Assembly (NCBI GenBank): GCA_049487715.1
Contig: CP150557.1
Span: 248,001 to 312,000 of the forward strand
Direction of reading: 5' to 3'
Length of the DNA stretch: 64,000 nt
DNA from: Pycnococcus provasolii
Lineage: Eukaryota > Chlorophyta > Pseudoscourfieldiophyceae > Pseudoscourfieldiales
The notes below the pieces were generated by a model. It was not told where the DNA came from and ran no database searches. It saw only the letters and a list, made by a program, of their open reading frames with translations. The number at the start of each line of letters is the position of its first letter. The first letter of the stretch is position 1. A program made the position numbers and the translations under genes. Shown piece by piece: positions 10,101 to 19,602 of the stretch.

Positions 10101-11165
10101 GGGACCCTGCCCCGCTTGTGCGCCAGCGAGCAACCATACCGCGGGTGTGATGCTGAGGTGCGTGGCGCTGAATATGTTGATAAGATCAACAAGATTGGCT
10201 CTCGTCCGAGCACGGCGTGGTGCAGCCAGGCTGCTTCTTCCGTATGTCATTGCAACTGCCGTGGCGTATACATCCCCATGCGTCAGGTCAAAGGTGTGAG
10301 CGGCAACGAGCAGCACAACGTTGTGATCAGCTGGACGTTCGCAGTTGTCGGTAATCTTCTCCTTAACTGGCGGCTGTAGTGCAGCTTCATGACAAAGAGC
10401 GCTGGAAAGACAAGGCGCGCTGTTCTTATCTACGTCACCAACATCCAGAAGTCGATCCGCCGCCGCCTTTGCACAGGCGAATGTTCCGATCGCGGCGTGT
10501 GAGCACACAACGCCCTTGGGACGGCCTGTGGACCCAGATGTGAAGACGAGGTAGCACGGCGTTGTGGCGTCCGTTACCACCGCGTCCACGATTCCCAAAC
10601 TTGCCACCGGACTCCCGTCTGCAACGAGCTCGTCAATCGAAACCGCTTTCGCTTGAACCACGGACGCAAGTTGCAGAGGTGCAGAGTCGTGCGCGGGCAG
10701 GCTGGCACGTTCGAAGATAACCGCGGCGCACGGCGCGACGACAGTAAGGATGTCGGCGAGACGATTGACGGGATGTGCGAGATCGACGGGTACGAAAGGC
10801 AGGCCGACAAGCGTGCAGGCGAACATGCTCACAACAAGAGGCCAAGAGCTGTCACACGTTATTGCCACAGAAGCTTTGTTTGACATCCCATTAGCCAAAG
10901 CGAGCAGGCGTGCACCCGCACGCGTGGCGAGGAAATGCAAGTCCGTACTAGTGAGTGCTGACACACCTCGCGAGCTCGGCTCGGAGGTGAACGGCGGCGC
11001 ATCTTCCAAGGAGTCCGCGTGCAGTAACGTGCCAACACCCGCTCGAAGGTTTTCAACTATGCATCTTGCTTCGAGGTGGTTGGTGGTGACGTCAGCACCT
11101 GCTCCGCCTTCACGGTATCTCGACATCCTCCTGCTCGTTCGAGAGGCTTTCGCCGCCGTCACCAA
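7167..11165 (-). CDS. Adenylation-carrier protein fused to ankyrin and armadillo-like repeats
   Basis: A 1332-residue intronless protein. Residues about 30-640 form an adenylate-forming enzyme with NRPS-type core motifs: FTSGSTGRPKG (A3), HTFDLTHGD (A4), NIYGCTEG (A5), FDTGDLGR (A7), GRTDDLVKVHGG (A8) and TESGKLDR (A10, catalytic Lys). A carrier domain follows with GGTSLHALR, where S730 is the expected phosphopantetheine site. There is no condensation, reductase or thioesterase domain. From about 830 to 1080 the chain is ankyrin-like (ARGHSAVVREL, AGRTPIHYAA), and from about 1130 to the end it is armadillo-like (LRNLVCANAANRSAAL, LRNLAFGAVGG). The A4 Asp is the residue that binds the amino group in amino-acid-activating A domains, so an amino-acid substrate is a reasonable inference. 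The layout echoes AASDH/ACSF4 (adenylation, carrier, repeat domain), but with a different repeat tail. TTACA at 7150 (TGTAA on the gene strand) follows the stop. Confidence 0.9.
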   Translation of the reverse strand: MVTAAKASRTSRRMSRYREGGAGADVTTNHLEARCIVENLRAGVGTLLHADSLEDAPPFTSEPSSRGVSALTSTDLHFLATRAGARLLALANGMSNKASVAITCDSSWPLVVSMFACTLVGLPFVPVDLAHPVNRLADILTVVAPCAAVIFERASLPAHDSAPLQLASVVQAKAVSIDELVADGSPVASLGIVDAVVTDATTPCYLVFTSGSTGRPKGVVCSHAAIGTFACAKAAADRLLDVGDVDKNSAPCLSSALCHEAALQPPVKEKITDNCERPADHNVVLLVAAHTFDLTHGDVYATAVAMTYGRSSLAAPRRARTRANLVDLINIFSATHLSITPAVWLLAGAQAGQGPAPHEVPTMRCINLGGEPLPPRVAAQWHGIFRSRPGNSHALHPVLRNIYGCTEGTVVQCFDDIVDGDAGRCVGRQYSCATILVVAEDEDGEDDLDLHICQPGERGRIVVGGGGLLGCGYATHEEPLFVMRPPSRKPAGSMGYLGTHPRHGPLFDTGDLGRMVSSIEGENCKLKLHLNGRTDDLVKVHGGNRVHLGDVESALRALPIVSAAVCTCLPEYDGSLSAHVALVEIMDPHSGNDDEELEIKNAWAYRSRAFTAMRARLAKVLPIAHIPSVWLPMGGKASPHVPYTESGKLDRNVLRERHMGSMRDRSSYTTASEVAFLPTDTLEETIAQTWADSLGLAALPGSNRGGGSGFVGAPDDITARPNFIHLGGTSLHALRCSQMLVQRLDASEDVRLDVSVTASATHYIAEGIGVAGDRATAAAPIQAGPACAFGDALGVLAPHELLRRPDFDEFVAYVRSTLGKQIETGTMASPPSSKASDDLDRALTWACARGYPRLVASLIGAGAGSGEHAANDALLAACASGHPNAERVVRMLVHVGASPLAIGSESAHVAFARGHSAVVRELLCHIGTAEGCAELLSRCDAAGRTPIHYAAMCVDGIAGVSCLMLANASVKGEGIELDARDDAHIAEECHWLSCLGIDLTNRAEQIALVIGKIDDATCLWNAPDSIAGDSPTDAAAMHGNVAALTALRSFGGQARNRQDLASMLLSWLQETEDRDVERGDQPSKTRYANSSRSGLPPMRAARKESDDSVAVRRLLEAVCDATKRVWQRAPPSRLGTGTPDLRSATETLRNLVCANAANRSAALDAGAADELMGCVACLVLMSGCLERSDSFESDLVKIAVAFVEKNSEKSSKYELGTCSAPGETMIGAALIEILGILRNLAFGAVGGKSELRHCGAVPVLCELANRGLGSERGALRMEVGRKAAAALMSLMQGDAVNRDLVSSYPGTTDSISHYFQSGRKADSATLVKLQKM

Positions 11166-11249
11166 CCCCCAGCCATCGCGCGGCGAGCCCTTCCGTCACG
11201 CTTCGGCATTATTGGGGAAATGAGTGGGTGGAAAGAGGCATACCCTGGA

Positions 11250-11268
11250 CTAACCCTAACCCTAACCC
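11250..11268 (+). repeat. Telomere-like (CTAACC)n tract
   Basis: Three units in the 173-bp divergent gap between the adenylation/ankyrin gene and the acidic ORF. The open frame of the acidic ORF runs through the tract, but the likely start codon is downstream at 11339. Confidence 0.9.
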
Positions 11269-11338
11269 GTCCTTGTCTTATTCCTTAGAGATTTCCCCTG
11301 TTGAGCCCGCGGCCGCACTCCCATTTCGTAAGGATTCA

Positions 11339-12214
11339 ATGGCAAGGCCTGGTTACAGAACCGAGTCGAGCGCACCGCTAACGGCCGAGGAGGAGGAAAG
11401 ACTTGTCGCAGTCGCGGAAAAGACCTTAGCGGCAACGGGACTCGGGCCGGTGCAGACTAAGGAGGCTTTCTTTGCCAGTCTGCGCCTTGACAGCAACGGC
11501 AAGCCTCTTAGCGACGGCAAAGACATGCCTAACGACGTGCGAGAGGCTGCGCGAATTCACGGCGACGAGCTTGACGTTGAGCCTGGCGAGTGGTATGATG
11601 GTATACCTGGTGCACCGGGAACAAGACGCATCGCTGCGGCGGATGCGACAGCGGCGCTCGGCGCTGACGACGACGACGACGACGACGACTTGGTCGAGGA
11701 GAAGATCGCATCCGGCGACTCTGGATCTGGTTTTTGCCTTGAAAGTCCACGAATGGCCAAGCTTGACAACTTTGTCGACGACGAAGGTGAAGACAACTGC
11801 AGCGCGCTGCCTCCTTGGTTGGCAAGTGCCACTGAGGCCACATATCCAGGAGAAGTGGTGGCTAACGCCGCCGCGGCGGACGCCAAGGCGGCCCTTGGCG
11901 ACGACGACGATGACGACGATGACGACGATGTCGTCATCGTCGGTAGCGATAATTCTAAGGTCAAGGGAGCGGCGCCTGATGTCGAAGTCGCCGACGAAGA
12001 GTCACATCCTGTGGAACCTTCATCAGACCGTCAAGCCCCAACGGTTGGAGTCTTGCCAGATATCGCGTTGCGGAACAATGTGGCGGAGACGTCAACACCG
12101 GATGAGGTGGACGCCGTGGAAGTCTTTGCGCTTGACCCAGCCTTCGACTACGACGCGCCAATCAAATTGACTCCAAAGTCAGTTGTGACAGCCGATCCTT
12201 CGACATGGCACTGA
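11339..12214 (+). CDS. Acidic low-complexity protein, possibly exon 1 of the RdRP gene
   Basis: A 291-residue frame starting MARPGYRTESS. It has a helical N-terminal section with EEEERL, then two similar blocks, DATAALGA followed by eight Asp and DAKAALG followed by ten Asp. The second Asp run is followed by VVIVGSDNS, which has the form of a SUMO-interacting motif (hydrophobic core beside acidic residues). No enzyme domain is seen. It ends about 90 bp before an open stretch that leads without a stop into the RNA-dependent RNA polymerase frame. A phase-0 splice from near 12185 (GTGACA) to 12303 (CGACAG) would fuse the two. The upstream open frame from 11228 includes telomere-like DNA and is not preferred. 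Confidence 0.6.
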   Translation: MARPGYRTESSAPLTAEEEERLVAVAEKTLAATGLGPVQTKEAFFASLRLDSNGKPLSDGKDMPNDVREAARIHGDELDVEPGEWYDGIPGAPGTRRIAAADATAALGADDDDDDDDLVEEKIASGDSGSGFCLESPRMAKLDNFVDDEGEDNCSALPPWLASATEATYPGEVVANAAAADAKAALGDDDDDDDDDDVVIVGSDNSKVKGAAPDVEVADEESHPVEPSSDRQAPTVGVLPDIALRNNVAETSTPDEVDAVEVFALDPAFDYDAPIKLTPKSVVTADPSTWH

Positions 12215-12423
12215 CGTGACTCGTCCTGTAAACCCCAACCACGCCCAAGACCCCCAAACCCCTCTGAAACCCCCCTCGTCTTCACTCCTCGCCCCCTCGA
12301 CAGCTCCCCGATGCCAGAGTCCAGACCAGGTGTCCAGACCCGATAGAGCGACCCCTCACACACACACACAAACGCCCGAACGAACTCGTCGCAAGCGAGT
12401 GTGGAGAAGAGCTCTGTGTGGAG

Positions 12424-14346
12424 ATGCTCTTGGAGACGATTAGGCGAGCGATTTTTGCAGGATGGGAGGCTGATGCAAGTGAAGACAACCAGGACAACCA
12501 CGACAACGACAACACCCAGCTGCTCCATGCGCTGTCGCTTGCGCAGCTACGCAATTTGATCGACGACGAAGGTCTCTGCGTGGCGAAAAACGTGGGTGGC
12601 AGAAATAGACGAACAAAACTTAACTTAATTGAAGACATAACGTCGGAACGCCGGCGACAAAACGACGGCGGTGGGAAACAACGTGATGCAAGTTTAGCTG
12701 CTGTTAAGAGAATCAAGTCTAAGCCTCGCGCATCGTGGCAGTTGGACGGTGGTGCCGGCGCTTGGTGCGTTGGCGAGTCATTGCGTGTCACGAAGTGTAC
12801 GCTCAAGTCGCTGAAGGAAACGTCTCCAGAAGGGACGAGCTTCTTGTCGCTGTGGCTCGGTGGGAGGCTTGTGAGTTTCGAGTTGGGCATGCCGACTTCT
12901 CGTGCAAATACGGACGAAGCGCTGCCCCCCAGCGTCATATTCACAGACGGAAAAAAACTTGAACTTGTTGCGCGCAAAGTAGACACGGATTCCGGCGGAG
13001 CAGGGCGTTTCTTCGGTCGAAAAACGGTCACGCTGCACTACGCCGTCACAGAATCACCAAATATGCCTTCAATAAACCTGGCGTCCCGTTTGACCCAATT
13101 TGCCGCATTTGACATGCTGCCGAACGGGCGCAAGGCGGCGAGTCGTCTTGAGCTACTTTGCAGCCGCACGTCAGGATGCGGTGCAAAGGCGGGAGCTATG
13201 CACTTGCGCCACGATGACTTTGAGGTGCTCGAACTTGAATCTTCTCGTGACGTTATGGCGGATGGATGTGGCTTCATTGGAGACGAGGTCCTGACAAAGC
13301 TTTATGGAGATGCGGCTCGTGTCATCGTGTCTCTTCAAGTGCGCGTGATTGCGCCACGTCTCGGTTTATTCAAGGGTGTTTTGATGAGATCTCCATTCAC
13401 AGACAAGATTCAGCTGACGCCTTCAATGCGCAAGGTGCCAGCTGCGCAACAACGTGGCGATGATGAAGACGACGACGACGAATGGGCGTTGCTTCTGGTG
13501 CGGATGATGCATCCCACCACGCACAACATGAGGCTTGGAGAAAGGATTCGCGGTGAAGCGCCACGTGCTTCGCCGAAGACGCCGATGCACAATAGAAAAA
13601 AGCCGCTGAGTGACATGGTGTCCCTATTATTGACCACTTTGGATGTTCCACCTGAACATGTCGAGTCGCTCACGGCACGATCTCGCCGCAACGACTACAG
13701 CGCGGATTTTGCATGGCTCGTTGGCGTTGCAGACCCCACTGGAAACTTACCCGAGGGGCACGTTTACGTGACTGGCATGCCAGCGGACAACTTGTCGAGT
13801 GAACGCATTTTCGTCACGCGCAGCCCCTGCGTGAAGCCTGAGGATGGCCGCCTGCTACCCATCGTATGCTCGACAAAGCCACGTGGGATTGACAACGTGT
13901 CGTGGGATTGGCTCTCTAAGCTGCCGTTTGGCGCGCTTATCTTTAGCACCAAGGGTAATGTTCCACTACCAAGCTTGTGCGCTGACGGGGATCTGGATGG
14001 CGATTATTACTTCGTGTGTTGGGACGAGAATATTTTGGCGCACGTCAAGCCTCGCGATGTGGCGAAGGCGACAAAGGAAAGCCGCCGAACCAATGCGTCG
14101 GCACGAGATGTCACCCTCGGAGAGCAGTGGCTTGTTGAGGCACAACGGCACATGCTTGACGTGAGCGCTCTGCGAGAGAACATTGACGTGTGCAAATTGT
14201 ATCGACGTTGGGAGCAGTGCTGCCGAACTTCTCAGTCAGGAATGGACGATCCAGATGCGAGGTGTTACGCGGATGCGTATGTGCAAGCGCTCGAGCACGA
14301 TAAGCATGGCAGCGGCTACCACATGGGACCAAAGACAACAATGTAA
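12424..14346 (+). CDS. Cellular RNA-dependent RNA polymerase (RDR family)
   Basis: The 640-residue frame from the first ATG ends with the catalytic signature of eukaryotic RdRPs: DGDLDGDYY (about 521-529), in which the DxDGD aspartates bind the catalytic metals. Upstream are other conserved family features: GHVYVTG about 55 residues earlier, IFVTRSPCVKPEDG (the template/product channel segment) and FGALIFSTKG just before the catalytic loop. These enzymes make double-stranded RNA from single-stranded templates in RNA silencing. The frame is shorter than typical RDRs (1000 or more residues). Coding-like sequence (NELVASECGEELCVEML) continues upstream of the ATG to about 12304 with no in-frame Met, so a 5' exon is missing from this model; the acidic ORF at 11339-12214 is the candidate. 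Confidence 0.88.
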   Translation: MLLETIRRAIFAGWEADASEDNQDNHDNDNTQLLHALSLAQLRNLIDDEGLCVAKNVGGRNRRTKLNLIEDITSERRRQNDGGGKQRDASLAAVKRIKSKPRASWQLDGGAGAWCVGESLRVTKCTLKSLKETSPEGTSFLSLWLGGRLVSFELGMPTSRANTDEALPPSVIFTDGKKLELVARKVDTDSGGAGRFFGRKTVTLHYAVTESPNMPSINLASRLTQFAAFDMLPNGRKAASRLELLCSRTSGCGAKAGAMHLRHDDFEVLELESSRDVMADGCGFIGDEVLTKLYGDAARVIVSLQVRVIAPRLGLFKGVLMRSPFTDKIQLTPSMRKVPAAQQRGDDEDDDDEWALLLVRMMHPTTHNMRLGERIRGEAPRASPKTPMHNRKKPLSDMVSLLLTTLDVPPEHVESLTARSRRNDYSADFAWLVGVADPTGNLPEGHVYVTGMPADNLSSERIFVTRSPCVKPEDGRLLPIVCSTKPRGIDNVSWDWLSKLPFGALIFSTKGNVPLPSLCADGDLDGDYYFVCWDENILAHVKPRDVAKATKESRRTNASARDVTLGEQWLVEAQRHMLDVSALRENIDVCKLYRRWEQCCRTSQSGMDDPDARCYADAYVQALEHDKHGSGYHMGPKTTM

Positions 14347-14434
14347 TCAACTTCAAACGACCGTTGGCGAACTTTTAGATGTTTTCTTTTTATTCCGAAT
14401 CGCCCTATCAACGTTTTTACACGACACAAAAATT

Positions 14435-15133
14435 TTAGAAGAGCTTCTTCACCTGGCCAAAATTGCCCATGAGACTGCTCTTCTTCTTCCCAGCCTTCTC
14501 CGCCGCCTCCTCAAATGCGGGGTGCAGCATAATCTCCTCCAGCAGGTTCGTGCCACGGAGCGCGTTCGTCAGCGGCAGGTGTCCCTCGCACGCCTCGTCG
14601 AGCGTGTAGAAGTACTCCTTTGTCGCCCATTTCCGGTAGTTGTTGTTCTCTCCCGACGTCCAGTCGATCGCCTTGTAAAACTTCTCCCATCGCTTGTTGT
14701 TCTTCAGCCAGATGCGGCGCTGCTCGCTGAAGCCGAACTTCCCGTCGCTGTATGCGCTCCATAGGTTGTCCATCGTGAGCAGGTCCTCCTTGGGGATGGT
14801 CCTCACCTCCGTAAAGTAAACCCAGCCTCGCTCCTCCGCCTCCTCGCCGGCGACTGTGATGAGAGCCTCGCGGTGGATCTGGTCCGCCTTGTAGAAATCT
14901 CCCTCTGCGAGCGCGTCCCTGAGCGGCGCGTAGTCGAATCCCACGCCGCTCTTCAGCTCCACCTCCTGCTCTGGCTTGACTGATTTCGGGGTGGCGGTTG
15001 CGGTGGTGGTTTCCTCGGCGCAGACTCGGGAAGGTCGTCGCGCGACGGTTGTGCGTCTGCTCGGTGCGTTGGTGCGCTTTGCGAGTGCATACCGGTGTGC
15101 GTGTTTGTTGGTTGTGAGTACGCGGGCGGACAT
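14435..15133 (-). CDS. GUN4: GUN4-like regulator of magnesium chelatase, plastid
   Basis: A 232-residue protein with a basic, Ser/Thr/Arg-rich transit peptide (about 1-45) and a GUN4 domain (about 68-205). Recognisable family elements are YAPLRDALAEGDFYKAD, TIPKEDLLTMDNLW and YSDGKFGFSEQ, including the conserved FGFS core. GUN4 binds protoporphyrin IX and Mg-protoporphyrin and stimulates Mg-chelatase in chlorophyll synthesis on plastid membranes. It is convergent with the RdRP gene (88 bp between stops) and divergent from NAC alpha. TTACA at 14417-14421 gives TGTAA on the gene strand just after the stop. Confidence 0.9.
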   Translation of the reverse strand: MSARVLTTNKHAHRYALAKRTNAPSRRTTVARRPSRVCAEETTTATATPKSVKPEQEVELKSGVGFDYAPLRDALAEGDFYKADQIHREALITVAGEEAEERGWVYFTEVRTIPKEDLLTMDNLWSAYSDGKFGFSEQRRIWLKNNKRWEKFYKAIDWTSGENNNYRKWATKEYFYTLDEACEGHLPLTNALRGTNLLEEIMLHPAFEEAAEKAGKKKSSLMGNFGQVKKLF

Positions 15134-16157
<1,024 letters not shown>

Positions 16158-16238
16158 TGAGGCTTGCCTTACCTTATCGCGTGGTGTAAAAACTTTTTTT
16201 TCTTCAGTTTCATGTTTTGTGATGGCGTATAAATGTAC

Positions 16239-17126
16239 TTACAGAACGTCAAAGCTTGCCACAGCCTCTCTCATCTGATCAACGAGTTCCACCGGAGGTT
16301 CTCCCTTCAGGTTCACGTTTAGTATGTACAACGAACGGTTCGCTATGCTGACGCTGCTCAGCACGTACTTCTTGCCTCTCGTGCTGTCCAGGCGGTACTC
16401 AAAGTCGTAAATGAGGTTCCCTCCTCCACCTCTCTCCACCGCACTCACAAGCTCGCAGCTGATGGTGCTCTCCTTGTTCTTCTCGGCACCCACCAGCTTA
16501 TCAGCCACGTCGTCGAGCATGCCGAACGAGCTCAGGTTGTCCACGCGACTTGGACTCACGACGACGCCGAGCGTGTTGCTCTTCTTCTCGGGGTCGCGTG
16601 TCAGCAACGTCGCTCCAGCCTTATCCACGAACTCCCAGCCTTCGGGAATAGACACCTCGTAACGGAGCTTTTCGTCGCGGCGCTTTTCCTTCCCTGGTGC
16701 TGACGGAGGAGAGACCACGCCATCCTCCGCCCTCGCGTCTCTCGGGAGCGCACACGCGAGTGCCGTTGACACGGCAGCATTGTTGACCGCCCGTCTGCCG
16801 TGCGAGCACTGGGACGAGCTCGACGCCACGTGTGCAGCACTTTCCCCCAACGCACTCGCGCAGTCCTCCTTCCAGCTAGCGAGAGGTGCTCCAAGCGAGC
16901 CAACGAGGTGGTTTCGACGGCTAGACGTTAGCACAAGGTGTATTGGCGCGAGGCTCGTGTTGTCGTGCCTGTCTTGCTTCGTCGCCGTCTCGTGGTGGTG
17001 CAAATACCGTGAACGCAAAAGCGCCAACCCGAGACGCCCATACCCCGTGCGTGTCGAAATTCCACCAGAAGGTGTCGTCGACGGCGGTGTCGTTCGGGAC
17101 GTGAGAGGCGGCGCGAGGGGAGCCAT
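16239..17126 (-). CDS. PsbP-domain protein of the thylakoid lumen
   Basis: 295 residues from the ATG at 17126. A long Ser/Thr/His/Arg-rich presequence (about 1-105) is followed by a twin-arginine lumen signal: RRAVNNAAVSTALA, ending in DARA before the mature EDGVV. The mature part (about 150-295) is PsbP-like: YEVSIPEGWEFVDKAGATLL, VVVSPSRVDNLSSFG, YDFEYRL and LYILNVNL. PsbP proteins stabilise the oxygen-evolving complex; PsbP-like and PPD paralogs have assembly roles, and I cannot assign the exact paralog. The open frame extends upstream to 17450, but the 17126 start gives a sensible targeting sequence. The stop codon overlaps a TGTAA. Confidence 0.88.
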   Translation of the reverse strand: MAPLAPPLTSRTTPPSTTPSGGISTRTGYGRLGLALLRSRYLHHHETATKQDRHDNTSLAPIHLVLTSSRRNHLVGSLGAPLASWKEDCASALGESAAHVASSSSQCSHGRRAVNNAAVSTALACALPRDARAEDGVVSPPSAPGKEKRRDEKLRYEVSIPEGWEFVDKAGATLLTRDPEKKSNTLGVVVSPSRVDNLSSFGMLDDVADKLVGAEKNKESTISCELVSAVERGGGGNLIYDFEYRLDSTRGKKYVLSSVSIANRSLYILNVNLKGEPPVELVDQMREAVASFDVL

Positions 17127-17437
17127 ACAAAGTTTGCCCGCCTGAGGTGGCACACGAAAAAGGGGGCGGAAAAGGGCACAGGTCTTGTGCGAAACCCCGA
17201 ATGAATCGCAACAATGACAATGGCCTGTGATTCCCCTGTGATTCCGGTATCCCCTCCTCCGCCACCGAAACGGCTCCTCTCCCCCCCCTCCTCCGGCCCG
17301 CCCCGCCCCGCCCTCCGTCTCCCTCCCTCCAGCCCCGCCCCCATCGGCGAGGCGAGAACGAGCTCCATCAAACGCCGAGGAGCGCCATCCAACCCAACAA
17401 GGGGCGGCGGCAACTGCGAGTGCCTCTTCACAACACC
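17127..17437. promoter_or_regulatory. Divergent intergenic region, PsbP-like / DprA-like
   Basis: 311 bp between two plastid-protein start codons, with a C-rich run (about 17245-17340). It is a candidate shared promoter; no specific element was recognised. Confidence 0.45.
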
Positions 17438-18385
17438 ATGCGTGTATCAACTCGTGCGCAACACTGCTTCAGAAAAGCGAGTGCAAAGGGGGCACCGCAC
17501 GCACTGGCGACGACGCACAACGCAAGACGGCCGCAGCTGACCACGAGCTTGCACTCCAGCACGTGCTGCGCCCGTGCTCACCGGGGTACGACCGGGGCAG
17601 CTGTTGGATGGGGATATCTGCCACCGCGCGCGATGCCTGCGAGCAGAGGGGGGGAGGAGGGACGTTGCACAGCGAACGCCGACGAGCCGACGACCGCAAG
17701 CGCCACGGGTGGCGCGGCGAACGCGTCTTCATCGGCGCACTCACTCGCCTCGCTCGGGGTTCGCGTGGAAGTCAGCAACTACAGCGACCCGAACGGAGGA
17801 AGAGGTGGGCCAGCGGACTTGCCCACGCAGGGAACGTCCGTAAGCGGCGCGGGGGCGGCAGTTGCAGAGCAGGACAACCTGGACGGTCCGTCGAGCAGCC
17901 CCAGCGACCTTGAGTACCTGCAGGAGCTGCTCGCCATCCAAAACACAGAGCCCAAAAGCATCGGCTTTTTCGGAACGCGGAACATGGGATACTTGCACCA
18001 GCAGCTAGTTGAAATTCTGAGCTATGCCATGGTGCTCACAGGCAATCACATCTACACGTCTGGCGCGACGGGAACAAACGCCGCGGTCATCCGAGGCGCG
18101 CTGCGTGCCGAACGCCCCGAGCTGCTGACTGTCGTCCTGCCGCAGAGTATGTCAAAGCAGCCGGCGGAGACCCAAGAGCAGCTGCAGAAGGTGACGCAGG
18201 TGATTGAGATGCCTCAGAATGACCACCTCACGCTGCTCGACGCGAGCCGCATCTGCAACCAGGACATTGTTGGTCGCGTGGTGCAGCTCATATGCTTCGT
18301 CTTCCATGACTCCAACCTGCTCCTCGAGACTTGCCGGGAGGCCAAGTCTATACGCAAAATAGTCTGCCTGTTTTACCTCGACTGA
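17438..18385 (+). CDS. DprA/LOG-fold protein, predicted plastid
   Basis: 315 residues. The N-terminal third is Arg/Ser/Ala-rich and resembles a transit peptide. The conserved part (about 165-315) has a Rossmann-type nucleotide-binding fold: IGFFGTRNMGYLHQQLVEIL, TSGATGTNAAVIRGAL, LLTVVLPQS, and a C-terminal ILDASRICN-like region leading to VCLFYLD. This matches the plant and cyanobacterial proteins usually annotated as DNA recombination-mediator protein A. DprA loads RecA on single-stranded DNA in bacteria; the plastid role is not established, so the name describes homology only. Confidence 0.72.
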   Translation: MRVSTRAQHCFRKASAKGAPHALATTHNARRPQLTTSLHSSTCCARAHRGTTGAAVGWGYLPPRAMPASRGGEEGRCTANADEPTTASATGGAANASSSAHSLASLGVRVEVSNYSDPNGGRGGPADLPTQGTSVSGAGAAVAEQDNLDGPSSSPSDLEYLQELLAIQNTEPKSIGFFGTRNMGYLHQQLVEILSYAMVLTGNHIYTSGATGTNAAVIRGALRAERPELLTVVLPQSMSKQPAETQEQLQKVTQVIEMPQNDHLTLLDASRICNQDIVGRVVQLICFVFHDSNLLLETCREAKSIRKIVCLFYLD

Positions 18386-18628
18386 TCGATTCGTCATAGT
18401 ATGGGCTCTGTTACGGGTAGAGTTAACGGGCGAACGTGGCGCTGGATGGTGCGAACAGCTGTGGGCAAAGGGGCTGGCTTGGCGTGCGAAGGAAGACATT
18501 GTTGTTGAATTGTTGAGAAATGGAGAAAAAAAAATATCATATATAGTGAGAAAACAAAGAGATACACGTTACAAAGCACATCTTCTACTACTACGATAGT
18601 AGCAGATCTTCCGCGGCGATCGCCATCG

Positions 18629-19374
18629 TCATGTACTCCACCAGCCTTTTCCAGCGCTGGTACTCGCGGCGACCGACGAATCTGCCTCGGTAGTGAGCAC
18701 ACCTGCTAACCACCCAAGGCCCTCGCGAAGTCCCTTCCCATTGAGCGCGCATGCGCCCTGTATGTGCCACGGACGCATCTTATTTTCCATCAGCTTAAGC
18801 TCGTCGCTTATCTGCGCAGGTGACATGGCGTCGTCCATGTCCTGCTTATTTGCCAGAACGAGAAGGGCGGCACCGTCGCACGCTTCCAGCCGAAGCAATC
18901 GTTGCAGCTCGTCTCTAGCCTCGTACACGCGCCCACGGTCCACCGCATCGACGATGAACACGATGCCGTCCACGCCGCCGGCGCAGTACGCACCCCAGTG
19001 ATTGCGCAGTGCTGTTTGTCCGCCCAAGTCCCACGCTCGGAAACGAACGGAGCCGTGGCACACCTCCTCGACGTTGCATCCGACGGTTGGACTTGTTGTC
19101 ACAGGCTGACCAAGTTGAAGCTGGTATAGCGCAGTCGTCTGTGTGTGCGCGCGCGTGTTTGAGTAGGTGTGTGTGTGATGATGTTGGTGCGTCAGCGTGT
19201 GGACTTTAGACTTGAGCGAGTTGAGCGGCGAGTTGAGCGACCATCACGAGAGGTACGTACCTTACCGGCGTTGTCAAGTCCCACGAGAACGAGCCTGTAC
19301 GTGCGCTGCGAGCCTCCAAACGAGAAGAGCCACCGAAAGAGCGGGTCGTCGCCTATGGACAACAGCTGACCCAT
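18629..19374 (-). CDS. ARF-like small GTPase, ARL5 type
   Basis: Two exons: 19374-19261 (38 codons) and 19138-18629, joined in phase 0 across a 122-bp intron (GTACGT...CACACACAG). The split falls inside the P-loop, giving GLDNAGK|TTALYQLQLGQ; neither exon alone is a complete GTPase. The 207-residue product starts MGQLL, with Gly2 for N-myristoylation. It shows SPTVGCNVEEV (switch I), WDLGGQ (switch II), ANKQDMDD (NKxD) and CALNGKG (G5). NVEEV and the short distance to WDLGGQ fit ARL5, a trans-Golgi tether recruiter, better than ARF1. TTACA at 18569-18573 gives TGTAA downstream. Confidence 0.92.
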
Positions 19375-19602
19375 CGCCGCCGTTCGCCCGCCTCTCGCGC
19401 GCCTCGACTGATGATGAGTGGAGTTTGGCGAAGGGAGGAGAAGGGCGGGCCTGGGCAGCGCCTGCAGGTGCGCAAAAAAACGGACCGGGGCAAGGTGGAA
19501 GGGTGGGTTCCGCAGCCTGTCCCGCAGTCCGCTTCCCGTCTAGGGTAGGGGAGTTCGGGGTTCAAAAAAAATGAATGATTTACATGGACAGAGTCCTTGA
19601 CG

